DNA from: Palsa-504 sp963806335
GTDB lineage: Bacteria; Actinomycetota; Actinomycetes; Streptosporangiales; Streptosporangiaceae
Assembly: GCA_963806335.1 (NCBI GenBank)
Contig: CAWDXO010000012.1
Coordinates: 620,001-684,000, forward strand
Direction of reading: 5' to 3'
Length of the DNA: 64,000 bases
The notes below the pieces were generated by a model, which ran no database searches, was not told the origin of the DNA, and was given only the letters and a program-made list of their open reading frames with translations. A program made the position numbers and the translations under genes. Shown here in pieces: positions 16,231-24,157 of the stretch. Each line of letters begins with the position of its first letter. Positions within the stretch are counted from its first letter, which is position 1.

Positions 16231-17775
16231 ATGGTTCATCCCCAAGTCCCTGAAGTTCCCCGCCTGCCCGTGCGGCCGCCGGCCGAGGACTATGACGTCT
16301 CGCAGCGCCAGGACGTCGCCAAACTTCGCAAGGGCGCGGTTGGGCTCGGCGGGGTGCTATTCCTCACCGTGACCGGGTCCGCGCCGATCTCGGCCATGCT
16401 GTTTAACACGCCGATCATGGTCGGCTTCGGGCAGGGCGTAGGCGCGCCGGCCGCCTTTGAGTTCGCGGCGATCGTGCTCGTCGTGTTCGCGGTCGGGTAC
16501 GTGGCCATGGCCAGGAAGAAGACCACGGCGGGCGGCTTCTACTCTTACATCAGCCACGGGCTCGGCCGTGAGCTCGGCATCGGCACCGGGTACGGCTCGG
16601 TCGTCGCGTACTCGGTGTTCGAGGCGTCGCTGGCCGGCGGCTTCGCCTACTTCCTCGGCCTGAAACTGAACGAGTTCGGAGTCAATATCGCCTGGCCGTG
16701 GCTGGCCCTCGGCATGGTGGCGATCATCGCGATCCTGACCTACTTCGACGTCCGGATCTCCACCATGCTGCTCGCGATCGGGCTGATCAGCGAGGTCGTC
16801 ATCCTGCTCATCTTCGACGGCTACCTGTTCGCCCGCGGGCACGTGACCGCCCCCCCGCTCAACCCGGTGAACGCCTTCAAGAGCTTCCCCGCGCAGGGCA
16901 CGCTCGCGGCCGGCGCGATCGGCATCGGCCTGTTCTTCGCCTTCTGGTCCTGGGTCGGCTTCGAGATGGCGCCGAACTACGGCGAGGAATCCCGCGACCC
17001 CAAGCGGATCGTCCCCCGCGCGCTGTACATCTCGGTGATCGGGCTCGGCATCTTCTACACGCTGACGTCCTGGGCCTCGCTCGCCGGGTATCCGACCACG
17101 CGTGCCGCCATCGCCGTGTCGCAGAAGAACGCGGCCCAGTACTTCCTCACCCCGGCCTCCCACTACGCCGGGCAGTGGGTGGGCTCAGTGATGAGCTACC
17201 TGATCATCACCGGCTCGTTCGCCTGCGGCATGGCCTTCCACAACACCACCGCGCGCTACCTGTACTCGCTCGGCCGTGAGGGCCTGGCGCCGAAGGCGCT
17301 CGGCCGGACTCATCCCAAGTGGAAGAGCCCGCACATCGCGTCGATCACCCAGTCGGTCGTCGCGGCCGCCATTATCGGGCTGTTCGCCATCTTCACCGGC
17401 ACCGATAACCCCAACTCACAGGCCTACCTGCAGCTCTACGGCCTGATGGCGGTGATGGGCGTGATCATCATCTTGTCGGTGCAGGCCGTGGTCTCGCTCA
17501 GCGTCCTGGTCTACTACGAGCGCTTCCACAAGGACGAGGTGAACTGGTGGAAGACCAGGCTCGCCCCGCTCATCTCGTTCTTCTCCCAGGCCTTCGTGGT
17601 GTACCTGCTGTTCACGAACATCTCGTTCCTCGGAGCCGGCTACAACTACGCCACCTGGCTGGGCCCGATCGACGCGGTGGTGGTGATCGCCGGGGTTGGC
17701 GCGGCCTTCTACTTCAAGCGCTACAAGCCCGCCAAGTACGAGGAGGCCGGCCGCCTCATCAACGAAGGCCTGTAG
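16231..17775 (+). CDS. APC-family amino acid/amine permease
   Basis: This inner-membrane transporter has 514 residues and about twelve hydrophobic segments. It carries the first-helix signature VTGSAPISAMLFNTP and the APC-type segment FFAFWSWVGFEMAPNYGEESRDPKR. The ATG at 16231 has GGAGG seven bases upstream; an earlier in-frame ATG (16174) has no such site. It is divergent from the operon and shares its 170-base regulatory gap, so it probably imports the amine or amino-alcohol fed to the microcompartment. RMM loci elsewhere also carry an amino acid permease. Confidence 0.9.
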   Translation: MVHPQVPEVPRLPVRPPAEDYDVSQRQDVAKLRKGAVGLGGVLFLTVTGSAPISAMLFNTPIMVGFGQGVGAPAAFEFAAIVLVVFAVGYVAMARKKTTAGGFYSYISHGLGRELGIGTGYGSVVAYSVFEASLAGGFAYFLGLKLNEFGVNIAWPWLALGMVAIIAILTYFDVRISTMLLAIGLISEVVILLIFDGYLFARGHVTAPPLNPVNAFKSFPAQGTLAAGAIGIGLFFAFWSWVGFEMAPNYGEESRDPKRIVPRALYISVIGLGIFYTLTSWASLAGYPTTRAAIAVSQKNAAQYFLTPASHYAGQWVGSVMSYLIITGSFACGMAFHNTTARYLYSLGREGLAPKALGRTHPKWKSPHIASITQSVVAAAIIGLFAIFTGTDNPNSQAYLQLYGLMAVMGVIIILSVQAVVSLSVLVYYERFHKDEVNWWKTRLAPLISFFSQAFVVYLLFTNISFLGAGYNYATWLGPIDAVVVIAGVGAAFYFKRYKPAKYEEAGRLINEGL

Positions 17776-17799
17776 CCCCGTCCTGCCCCTAGCCCGGAC

Positions 17800-18230
17800 C
17801 GGAGGGCCGTGGCAGCGATTGCTGCCAGGCGTTTTCCTGACCGTGACGGGTACGCCCACCACTGACCAGCGGGACGTGGCGGCGCTGCTGTACGCCGGAT
17901 CGGGCGGCCTCATCACCGGCCCCGCCGCACTACGCCGGTGGGGCATACGGGCGCCGCCGAACTCCGAAGCGGGCCGGTTCAGGATTCAGCGCTGCTGCGC
18001 ACGGCCATTGAGGACATCCGCGATGGGATCAGGTCCAGCCCTGAAGCTGATCTGGCGGACGTGCTCCGGCACGCGAAGGTAGCGCCGCCAGTGTTCAATC
18101 CCAGGCTCTACCCGGGCGACGAGTTCGTCGCCAGCCCAGACGCGTGGTGGCAAGAGGCGGGTGTCGCGGTAGAGGTCGACTCCCGCGAGTACCACCTGTC
18201 CCCGCAGGGCGCTGGGGCGGCTGGGACGCT
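17800..18230 (+). pseudogene. Remnant of an AbiEi-like / DUF559-type actinobacterial protein
   Basis: Two out-of-frame pieces look like one decayed gene. The first reads GPWQRLLPGVFLTVTGTPT, DQRDVAALLYAGSGGLITGPAALRRWGI, typical of the AbiEi-like antitoxin N-terminal domain. After a jump near 17955-17970 the other frame reads SALLRTAIEDIRDGIRSSPEADL and DAWWQEAGVAVEVDSREYHLSP, the start of an endonuclease-like C-terminal domain, which then stops. The middle and the C-terminal end are missing. It fills the junction between the microcompartment locus and the conserved rbpA-secG block. Confidence 0.75.
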
Positions 18231-18235
18231 AGGGA

Positions 18236-18568
18236 TCAGGCGCCTCGGAGGCGGGCTAGGGCCTCGGCGAGAATGGCCTCGCCGTCGGAGTCGCTGCGGC
18301 GCTCCTTCACGTAGGCGAGATGCGTCTTGTACGGCTCGACCCTGGGCGGATTCGGCGGGGCCTGCTCATTCTGGCCGGCCGGGTTACCACAGCGAGGGCA
18401 CTCCCAGGTGTCAGGGATGGCCGCGTCGGTTGCGAAACTCGGGCGTGTCTCGTGCTTGTTCGCGCACCAGAACGACACCCAGACGCGGGGCGCGGCCTCG
18501 CCGCGCTCAGCCTCTCCCATAGGTCCCGCGCCGACCCTGCTGCCGCGGATGGCGTTGCCACTACTCAC
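18236..18568 (-). CDS. rbpA: RNA polymerase-binding protein RbpA
   Basis: RbpA is an actinobacterial transcription factor that binds RNA polymerase and principal sigma factors and stabilises the open complex. The 110-residue product shows the family's landmarks: MSSGNAIRGSRVGAGPMGE, the zinc-coordinating WCANKHE and WECPRCGNPAG, and the sigma-interacting EPYKTHLAYVKERRS with a C-terminal EAILAEALARLR. GTG 18568 is preceded by AGGGG. It lies downstream of secG on the same strand, the usual actinobacterial order. Confidence 0.96.
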   Translation of the reverse strand: MSSGNAIRGSRVGAGPMGEAERGEAAPRVWVSFWCANKHETRPSFATDAAIPDTWECPRCGNPAGQNEQAPPNPPRVEPYKTHLAYVKERRSDSDGEAILAEALARLRGA

Positions 18569-18649
18569 AGATCACCCCTTGAAGGCCATAGTGCGGTTAA
18601 GCCAGAACTTCGGTGCGGGATTACTACGGTGCGGGATAGTACGTACAGG

Positions 18650-18880
18650 CTAGCGATTGATCAGGAAGCTGAGGGCGATAACGCACACGAACCACAGGAT
18701 CCCGAAGAAGATGGTGATCCGGTCCAGGTTCCGCTCGACGACAGAAGAGGAGCCGAGGGTTGAGGACACCCCGCCGCCGAACAGGTCAGACAGGCCGCCG
18801 CCCTTACCCTTGTGCAGCAGGACGAGCAAGATCATCACGAGACTGGTGATGATAAGGATAACGGAAAGCCCGACGATCAT
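18650..18880 (-). CDS. secG: Preprotein translocase subunit SecG
   Basis: SecG is a small membrane subunit of the SecYEG channel. The 76 residues form two hydrophobic helices (VGLSVILIITSLVMILLVLL and ITIFFGILWFVCVIALSFLI) around the glycine-rich cytoplasmic loop KGKGGGLSDLFGGG. Length and topology are standard. It lies 90 bases downstream of tpiA in the conserved glycolytic block. Confidence 0.95.
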   Translation of the reverse strand: MIVGLSVILIITSLVMILLVLLHKGKGGGLSDLFGGGVSSTLGSSSVVERNLDRITIFFGILWFVCVIALSFLINR

Positions 18881-18970
18881 CGCTGTTATCCAACTCCCGC
18901 TGCTGACATTCGCGCCGTTGATACCGGCGCTGCTGGCATCGCTGCTGACATTGTCGCCGCCGACTTAAGC

Positions 18971-19774
18971 TTACGCTGCCAGCTCACGATACCGGCAGAT
19001 CTGAGCGAACTGTCCGGCGTCGAGGCTCGCGCCACCGACCAGGGCACCGTCCACGTCCGGTTGCGTCATGATCGGCGCGATGTTGCCGGGCTTAACGGAC
19101 CCGCCATACAGGATACGCACACCAGCCGCCGTTTCGGCGTCATGAATCTTCGAAATTCGTGACCTTATCGCGCCGACCATCTCCTGCGCGTCCTGCGGGG
19201 TGGCCACCTCGCCGGTGCCGATCGCCCAGACCGGCTCGTACGCGACCACCATGGCCGCCACCGCCTCGGCCGGGATTCCCTTCAGCGACCGGTCGATCTG
19301 CCCCAGCACGACGTCTAGGTGCTCCCCGGCCTGGCGGACATCGAGCGACTCCCCTACGCACACGATCGGCGTCAGTTCCCAGCGCAGCGCGGCCTGCACC
19401 TTGGCGTTGACCAGCTCGTCGGTCTCCGCGTGGTACTGGCGCCGCTCGGAATGGCCGGCCAGCACGTAGTCACAGCCCAGCTTGGCGAGCATCGACCCGG
19501 AGATGTCGCCGGTATAGGGGCCCTCGTCGTAGGAGGACAGATCCTGCGCGCCGTAGCGGATCCGCAGCTTGTCGCCGTCGATCAGGGTCTGGACACTGCG
19601 CAGCGAGGTAAACGGGGGGAACACGGCCACCTCGACCGCGTCGAAGTCCTTCGCGGTCAGGGTGAACGCGAGCTTCTGCACGAGCGCGATCGCCTCGAAG
19701 TGGTTCCCGTGCATCTTCCAGTTGCCCGCCATCAGCGGCAGGCGTGCCCCAGCACCACGGGGTTTGGCCGTCAC
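18971..19774 (-). CDS. tpiA: Triosephosphate isomerase
   Basis: This enzyme interconverts dihydroxyacetone phosphate and glyceraldehyde-3-phosphate in glycolysis. The 267-residue TIM barrel has AGNWKMH (catalytic Lys), the electrophilic His in AGHSERRQ, the catalytic Glu in AYEPVWAIGTG (lid loop start) and the phosphate-binding YGGSVKPGN. The GTG start overlaps the pgk stop (GTGA), showing operon translation with gap and pgk. Confidence 0.97.
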   Translation of the reverse strand: MTAKPRGAGARLPLMAGNWKMHGNHFEAIALVQKLAFTLTAKDFDAVEVAVFPPFTSLRSVQTLIDGDKLRIRYGAQDLSSYDEGPYTGDISGSMLAKLGCDYVLAGHSERRQYHAETDELVNAKVQAALRWELTPIVCVGESLDVRQAGEHLDVVLGQIDRSLKGIPAEAVAAMVVAYEPVWAIGTGEVATPQDAQEMVGAIRSRISKIHDAETAAGVRILYGGSVKPGNIAPIMTQPDVDGALVGGASLDAGQFAQICRYRELAA

Positions 19775-20988
19775 GAGCCGTCCTCCAGCGCGGTCAGGCC
19801 TGGCAGCGTATTGCCCTCGAGGTACTCCAGGCTCGCGCCCCCGCCGGTCGAGATGTGCCCGAAAGACTTCTCCGGGATGCCGAGCGCGCGGACTGCCGCG
19901 GCCGAGTCGCCGCCGCCCACCACGGTCAGCCCGTCCACCGCGGCTACCGCCTCGGCGACAGCGCGGGTGCCGGCCGAGAACGCGGGGAACTCGAAGACGC
20001 CGACCGGCCCGTTCCAGAAGACCGTCTTGGCGTCGGCCAGTTTCGCCGCGAACAGGGCCCGAGTCTGCGGGCCGGCGTCCACCCCCTCCCGGTCCGCCGG
20101 GAAGTCAGTGACCGGTACCACGGCATGCTCGGCATCGGGCGCGAAATGAGTCGCCGCGACCAGGTCGACCGGGAGGACAAGCTCGACGCCGCGCCGTTCG
20201 GCCTCTTCCATCACGGCCCTGACCGCGGGGATCTGGTCCGCCTCGAGCACCGAGTTCCCGACCTCGTAGCCGCGCGCGGCGAGGAACGTGTACCCCATGC
20301 CGCCGCCGATCAGGATGCGGTCCGCCAGGTTGAGCAAGTTACCGATCACGGCGAGCTTGTCCGACGGCTTCTTCCCGCCGAGCACGACCACGAACGGGCG
20401 GGCCGGGTCGGTGGTCAGCCGGCGCAGCACCGCCACCTCCTCGAGCACCAGGTCACCGGCGGCGCTTGGGAGCAGCCCGGGCAGGTCGTAGACCGAGGCG
20501 TGCTTGCGGTGGACGGCACCGAACCCGTCCCCCACGTACAGCTCGCCGAAACGGGCGAGCCGCTGGGCGAACGCCGCGCGCTCCGCGTCGTCCTTGCTAG
20601 TCTCGGCGGGCTCGAAGCGCACGTTCTCCAGCACGGCGACATCCTCGTCGCCGAGGGTGAACGCGGTTTCCTCGGCCGACGGGCCGGCCACGTCGGTGGC
20701 GAAGGAGACGGGCCGGCCGAGCAGTTCGCCCAGCCGGGCCGCTACCGGCCGCAGCGAGGGACCGCCGGCCGCCCGCTCGGCGAAGGTAGCGCCCTTGGGC
20801 CGGCCGAGGTGCGCGAGGATGATGACCCGCGCACCGTGGTCGGACAGCTTGCTTATGACCGGGAGGCTGGCCCGGATCCGGCCGTCATCGGTGATCTCCC
20901 CGGTGCCGGTCAGGTCGAGCGGGACGTTCAGGTCCGACCGGAGCAGCACGCGCCGCCCCATGACCTCCAGGTCGTCGATGGACCGCAT
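19771..20988 (-). CDS. pgk: Phosphoglycerate kinase
   Basis: This enzyme transfers phosphate from 1,3-bisphosphoglycerate to ADP. The 405 residues carry the N-domain substrate motif VLLRSDLNVP, HLGRPKG, the hinge region and the nucleotide-binding VVGGGDSAAAV near the C-terminus. ATG 20988 overlaps the gap stop (TAATG), which fixes the start; longer in-frame options upstream lie inside gap and are not used. It is the middle gene of a gap-pgk-tpiA operon. Confidence 0.97.
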   Translation of the reverse strand: MRSIDDLEVMGRRVLLRSDLNVPLDLTGTGEITDDGRIRASLPVISKLSDHGARVIILAHLGRPKGATFAERAAGGPSLRPVAARLGELLGRPVSFATDVAGPSAEETAFTLGDEDVAVLENVRFEPAETSKDDAERAAFAQRLARFGELYVGDGFGAVHRKHASVYDLPGLLPSAAGDLVLEEVAVLRRLTTDPARPFVVVLGGKKPSDKLAVIGNLLNLADRILIGGGMGYTFLAARGYEVGNSVLEADQIPAVRAVMEEAERRGVELVLPVDLVAATHFAPDAEHAVVPVTDFPADREGVDAGPQTRALFAAKLADAKTVFWNGPVGVFEFPAFSAGTRAVAEAVAAVDGLTVVGGGDSAAAVRALGIPEKSFGHISTGGGASLEYLEGNTLPGLTALEDGS

Positions 20989-22001
20989 TACCGCAGCCGG
21001 GCGGCGACGAGCGCGGCCAGGTCGACGAGCCGGCTGGCGTAGCCCCACTCGTTGTCGTACCAGCCGATAACCTTGACCGTGCTGCCGAACGCCATGGTCA
21101 GCGAGGCGTCGAACGTGCAGGACGCGGGCGAGCCGACGATGTCGGAGGACACGATCTGGTCCTCGGTGTAGTACAGGTAGCCCTTGAGCGGCCCCTCCGC
21201 GGCGGCGCGGAACGCGGCGTTGACCTCGCCCTTGGTCACCTCGCGGTCCAGCTCGACCACCAGGTCGGTGACCGAGCCGTCGGGTACGGGCACCCGCATG
21301 GCCATCCCGTCGAACTTGCCCTTGAGCTCGGGCAGCACCAGCGCGGTCGCCTTCGCCGCCCCGCTCGTGGTCGGGATGATGTTCTGCGCCGCGGCCCGCG
21401 CCCGGCGCAGGTCCTTGTGCGGGAAGTCCAGGATGACCTGGTCGTTGGTATAAGCGTGAATCGTGGTCATCAGGCCCTTGACGATGCCGAAGCTGTCGAG
21501 CAGCACCTTGGCCATCGGCGCGACGCAGTTGGTGGTGCAGGACGCGTTGGACAGGACGTGATGCGTCGCGGGGTCGTACGCGTCATCGTTGACCCCCATC
21601 ACGATCGTGATGTCCTCTTCCTTGGCCGGCGCGGAGATGATGACCTTCTGCGCACCCGCCTCGATGTGCGCCCTGGCCGTAGGCCCGGTGGTGAACCGGC
21701 CGGTGGACTCGATCACCACGTCCACGCCGAGCTCGCGCCACGGCAGCTGGGCCGGGTCGCGCTCCGCCAGGATCTTGATCTGCTTGTCGCCCACCACGAT
21801 GGTGTCACCGGACACCGACACGTCGGCCGGCAGGGTGCCGAGCACGGTGTCGTACTTGAGCAGGTGCGCCATTGTGGCGATGTCACCAAGATCGTTCGCC
21901 GCCACGATCTCGATGCCACGGTCGCCGTCCGCGGCGTTCGCCGCCCGCCAGAAGTTACGGCCGATGCGGCCGAAACCATTGATTCCCACGCGAATAGTCA
22001 C
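20988..22001 (-). CDS. gap: Glyceraldehyde-3-phosphate dehydrogenase, type I
   Basis: This NAD-dependent glycolytic dehydrogenase has 337 residues. The Rossmann motif GINGFGRIGR opens the protein, the catalytic Cys155 lies in SNASCTTNC, and the C-terminus shows WYDNEWGYASR. GTG 22001 is used, with GAGGAG eleven bases upstream. It is the first gene of the glycolytic operon. About 150 bases upstream lies a perfect GGTCTAGACC palindrome that may be a DasR-type operator. Confidence 0.97.
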   Translation of the reverse strand: MTIRVGINGFGRIGRNFWRAANAADGDRGIEIVAANDLGDIATMAHLLKYDTVLGTLPADVSVSGDTIVVGDKQIKILAERDPAQLPWRELGVDVVIESTGRFTTGPTARAHIEAGAQKVIISAPAKEEDITIVMGVNDDAYDPATHHVLSNASCTTNCVAPMAKVLLDSFGIVKGLMTTIHAYTNDQVILDFPHKDLRRARAAAQNIIPTTSGAAKATALVLPELKGKFDGMAMRVPVPDGSVTDLVVELDREVTKGEVNAAFRAAAEGPLKGYLYYTEDQIVSSDIVGSPASCTFDASLTMAFGSTVKVIGWYDNEWGYASRLVDLAALVAARLR

Positions 22002-22343
22002 AGTACTAATTCTCCTCGTCGATCCCCGTGATCGCCCGCCGGTCCGAGACTATCGGACGCCGCCGCCAAGGATGGCCAGGAGGCGGCGCCAGGCCCGCAC
22101 CCGCGGAGCCGGTCAGGGCCCCGGTACCGGGCAGGCGTGCACAGACTCCTAAGGTCTAGACCATACCAAAGACAAAATTCTTTCTCCCGAACGGCCCCCG
22201 GTGCGTGCCGCCGGCCCGTCGATCGCTCCCCGGCCGGTTCCGCGAAACCCGGACGGCGGGCCTGTCGATCCGCGCGCCGCCGGTTCGTGTAACAGGTGAC
22301 AGCCGGCCGAGCGGGCCGGCGTAGCGTCAGGAGGGTGACCGAG
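22002..22343. promoter_or_regulatory. Divergent intergenic region (gap / DGPF gene) with DasR-like palindrome
   Basis: These 342 bases without a gene separate the glycolytic operon from the DGPF-sigma pair. At 22153-22162 there is a perfect palindrome GGTCTAGACC followed by A. This equals the core of the DasR response element known from Streptomyces (consensus TGGTCTAGACCA). It lies in a locally AT-richer stretch (22140-22190) suited to promoters. The rest is GC-rich and unremarkable. Confidence 0.5.
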
Positions 22344-22697
22344 TTGAAGCAATACATGCTCAGCATCTACCAGCCGGACGGGGACCCGCCGCCGCCCGAG
22401 GTCCTCGAGCCGATCATGCGGGATATCGGAACGCTCAACGCCGAGCTGCGGGCCGCGGGCGCCTGGGTGTTCACCGGTGGCCTGCACGCGCCGGAGGTCG
22501 CCACGGTCCTGCGGGCCTCCGGCGGCGACGTGCTGGTCACCGATGGGCCTTATGCCGAGGGCAAGGAGCATATCGGGGGTTTCTGGATCATCAGCGCGCC
22601 CGATCTGGACGCCGCGCTCGGCTGGGCCAGAAAGGCCGCCCAGGCATGCCAGCTGCCGGTCGAAGTGCGGCCCATGGCGGACACGCCCAGGGACTGA
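22344..22697 (+). CDS. DGPF/YCII-domain protein (sigma-associated)
   Basis: This small protein of about 117 residues is from the YCII/DGPF family, named for the segment seen here as VTDGPYAEGKEHIGGFWII. The N-terminus KQYMLSIYQP and ARKAAQACQLPVEVRPM are typical. The function of the family is not well defined. TTG 22344 is preferred because AGGAGG lies nine bases upstream; GTG 22335 overlaps that site. The stop is two bases from the sigma-factor start, so the two are co-expressed. DGPF proteins are the standing partners of ECF42 sigma factors. Confidence 0.85.
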   Translation: MKQYMLSIYQPDGDPPPPEVLEPIMRDIGTLNAELRAAGAWVFTGGLHAPEVATVLRASGGDVLVTDGPYAEGKEHIGGFWIISAPDLDAALGWARKAAQACQLPVEVRPMADTPRD

Positions 22698-22699
22698 GG

Positions 22700-23947
22700 T
22701 TGCACTCACCCGCACACGCCGACATCGAGCGTGTCTTCCGGGCGGAGTACGGCCGGGCCGTGGCCGTCCTGACCCGCGTCTTCGGCGACATCGACATCGC
22801 CGAAGACGCGGTGCAGGACGCGTTCACCGAGGCGGTCAGGCGGTGGCCGGACGCGGGGCGCCCGCCGAGCCCGGCCGGATGGATCATCACGACAGCGCGC
22901 AACCGGGCTATCGACCGGCTGCGCCGCGAGGCGGCTCGCCCGGACCGGCAGGCCCAGGCCGCGCTGCTGCACGCCCGCGACGAACCGCTCGAGGAAGGGA
23001 AAGAGCCCGTGCCTGACGACCGGCTGCGGCTCATGTTCACCTGCTGCCATCCAGCGCTCGGCCCCGGCGCTCAGGTCGCGCTGACCCTCCGCCTGCTCGG
23101 CGGCCTCACCACGGCGGAGATCGCGCGCGCGTTCCTGGTGCCGGAGCCGACCATGGCCCAGCGCCTGGTCCGGGCCAAGGCCAAGATCAGGGACGCGGGG
23201 ATCCCGTACCGCATCCCGGCCGAGGCTGACCTGCCCGGCCGTCTCGCGGCCGTGCTCGCCGTCATCTACCTGATCTTCAACGAGGGCTACACGGCGAGCT
23301 CAGGCCACCAGCTGGCCCGCGCCGACCTGTGCGCCGAGGCGATCCGGCTCGGGCGGATGGCGGCCCGGCTCATGCCGGACGAGCCTGAAGTGCTGGGCTT
23401 GCTCGCGCTGATGCTCCTCACCGAGTCACGCCGGGCGGCGCGCGCGTCCGGCGACGGCGCGCTCGTCCTGCTCGCTGACCAGGACCGGGCCCGCTGGGAC
23501 CGCGCGCTCATCGCGGAAGGCCAGGCCCTGGTCCGCCAGTGCCTGCGGCGGGACCAGCCTGGTCCTTACCAGATCCAGGCGGCGATCAGCGCCGTGCACA
23601 GCGACGCGCCCGTCGCCGCCGCCACGGCCTGGGACCAGATCCTGCGGCTATATGACCAGCTGCTCGCGGTCGCGCCCGGCCCGGTGGTGGCGCTGAACCG
23701 CGCGGTGGCGGTGGCCGAGGTCGAGGGTCCGGCCGCGGGGCTGGCCATCGTGGACGGCCTGGGCCTCGGTGGGTACTACCTGTTCCATGCCATCCGCGCC
23801 AACCTGCTCGGGCGCCTAGGCCGTGACACCGAGGCGGCTGCGGCCTATGCGGCTGCGATCGACCTGACCGGGAACACAGCGGAGCGCGCGTACCTGGCCG
23901 CGGCCAAGAAGCCGCCGCCACATGATCGTGCGTCAAGAACCCCCTGA
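22700..23947 (+). CDS. ECF42-type RNA polymerase sigma factor with C-terminal TPR-like extension
   Basis: This extracytoplasmic-function sigma factor has about 415 residues. Region 2 contains VFRAEYGRAVAVLTRVFGDIDIAEDAVQDAF, the region-4 helix-turn-helix is at LTTAEIARAFLVPEPTMAQRLVRAK, and a long C-terminal half (IYLIFNEGYTAS, LALMLLTESRR, YQIQAAISAVH, VALNRAVAVAE) forms the TPR-like extension typical of the ECF42 group. No anti-sigma gene is present, as usual for this group, where the extension and the DGPF partner matter. The TTG start at 22700 follows the DGPF stop. The pair is inserted between whiA and gap, which are neighbours in most actinobacteria. Confidence 0.88.
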   Translation: MHSPAHADIERVFRAEYGRAVAVLTRVFGDIDIAEDAVQDAFTEAVRRWPDAGRPPSPAGWIITTARNRAIDRLRREAARPDRQAQAALLHARDEPLEEGKEPVPDDRLRLMFTCCHPALGPGAQVALTLRLLGGLTTAEIARAFLVPEPTMAQRLVRAKAKIRDAGIPYRIPAEADLPGRLAAVLAVIYLIFNEGYTASSGHQLARADLCAEAIRLGRMAARLMPDEPEVLGLLALMLLTESRRAARASGDGALVLLADQDRARWDRALIAEGQALVRQCLRRDQPGPYQIQAAISAVHSDAPVAAATAWDQILRLYDQLLAVAPGPVVALNRAVAVAEVEGPAAGLAIVDGLGLGGYYLFHAIRANLLGRLGRDTEAAAAYAAAIDLTGNTAERAYLAAAKKPPPHDRASRTP

Positions 23948-23970
23948 TCAGGGGGGACCCCCGATAGGGG
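23940..23970. terminator. GC hairpins downstream of the sigma factor
   Basis: A perfect 16-base palindrome CCCCCTGATCAGGGGG (23940-23955) overlaps the sigma-factor stop. It is followed at once by a second G/C pairing, acccccgatagggg. This could act as a terminator, though no T-run follows. It also resembles the poly-G/C elements elsewhere in the window. Confidence 0.45.
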
Positions 23971-24001
23971 AGTTTCTGACACACGTTGAGGTCAGGCGCA
24001 G

Positions 24002-24157
24002 CCGAGCAGTGGGACGCTGCTGCCCCTGGCCAGCGAGTTCGGCTTGCGCGCGGGCCTGACCTCGCTGTCCTTCCTGGCCCTGGCCGCCGCCGTGATCGCC
24101 TACGTCTCCGCGGACAAGGATCGTGGTTCGCGGGCTAGGGGAGCATGTCGACGGTGA
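24002..24157 (+). pseudogene. C-terminal remnant of an MFS-type transporter
   Basis: The frame reads SSGTLLPLASEFGLRAGLTS, then a hydrophobic helix LSFLALAAAVIAYVSA and a charged end DKDRGSRARG before a stop at 24155-24157, which overlaps the end of convergent whiA. This looks like the last transmembrane helix and tail of a major facilitator. There is no upstream coding sequence in frame beyond 23990, so only a scar of a lost gene remains, next to the inserted sigma pair. Confidence 0.55.
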
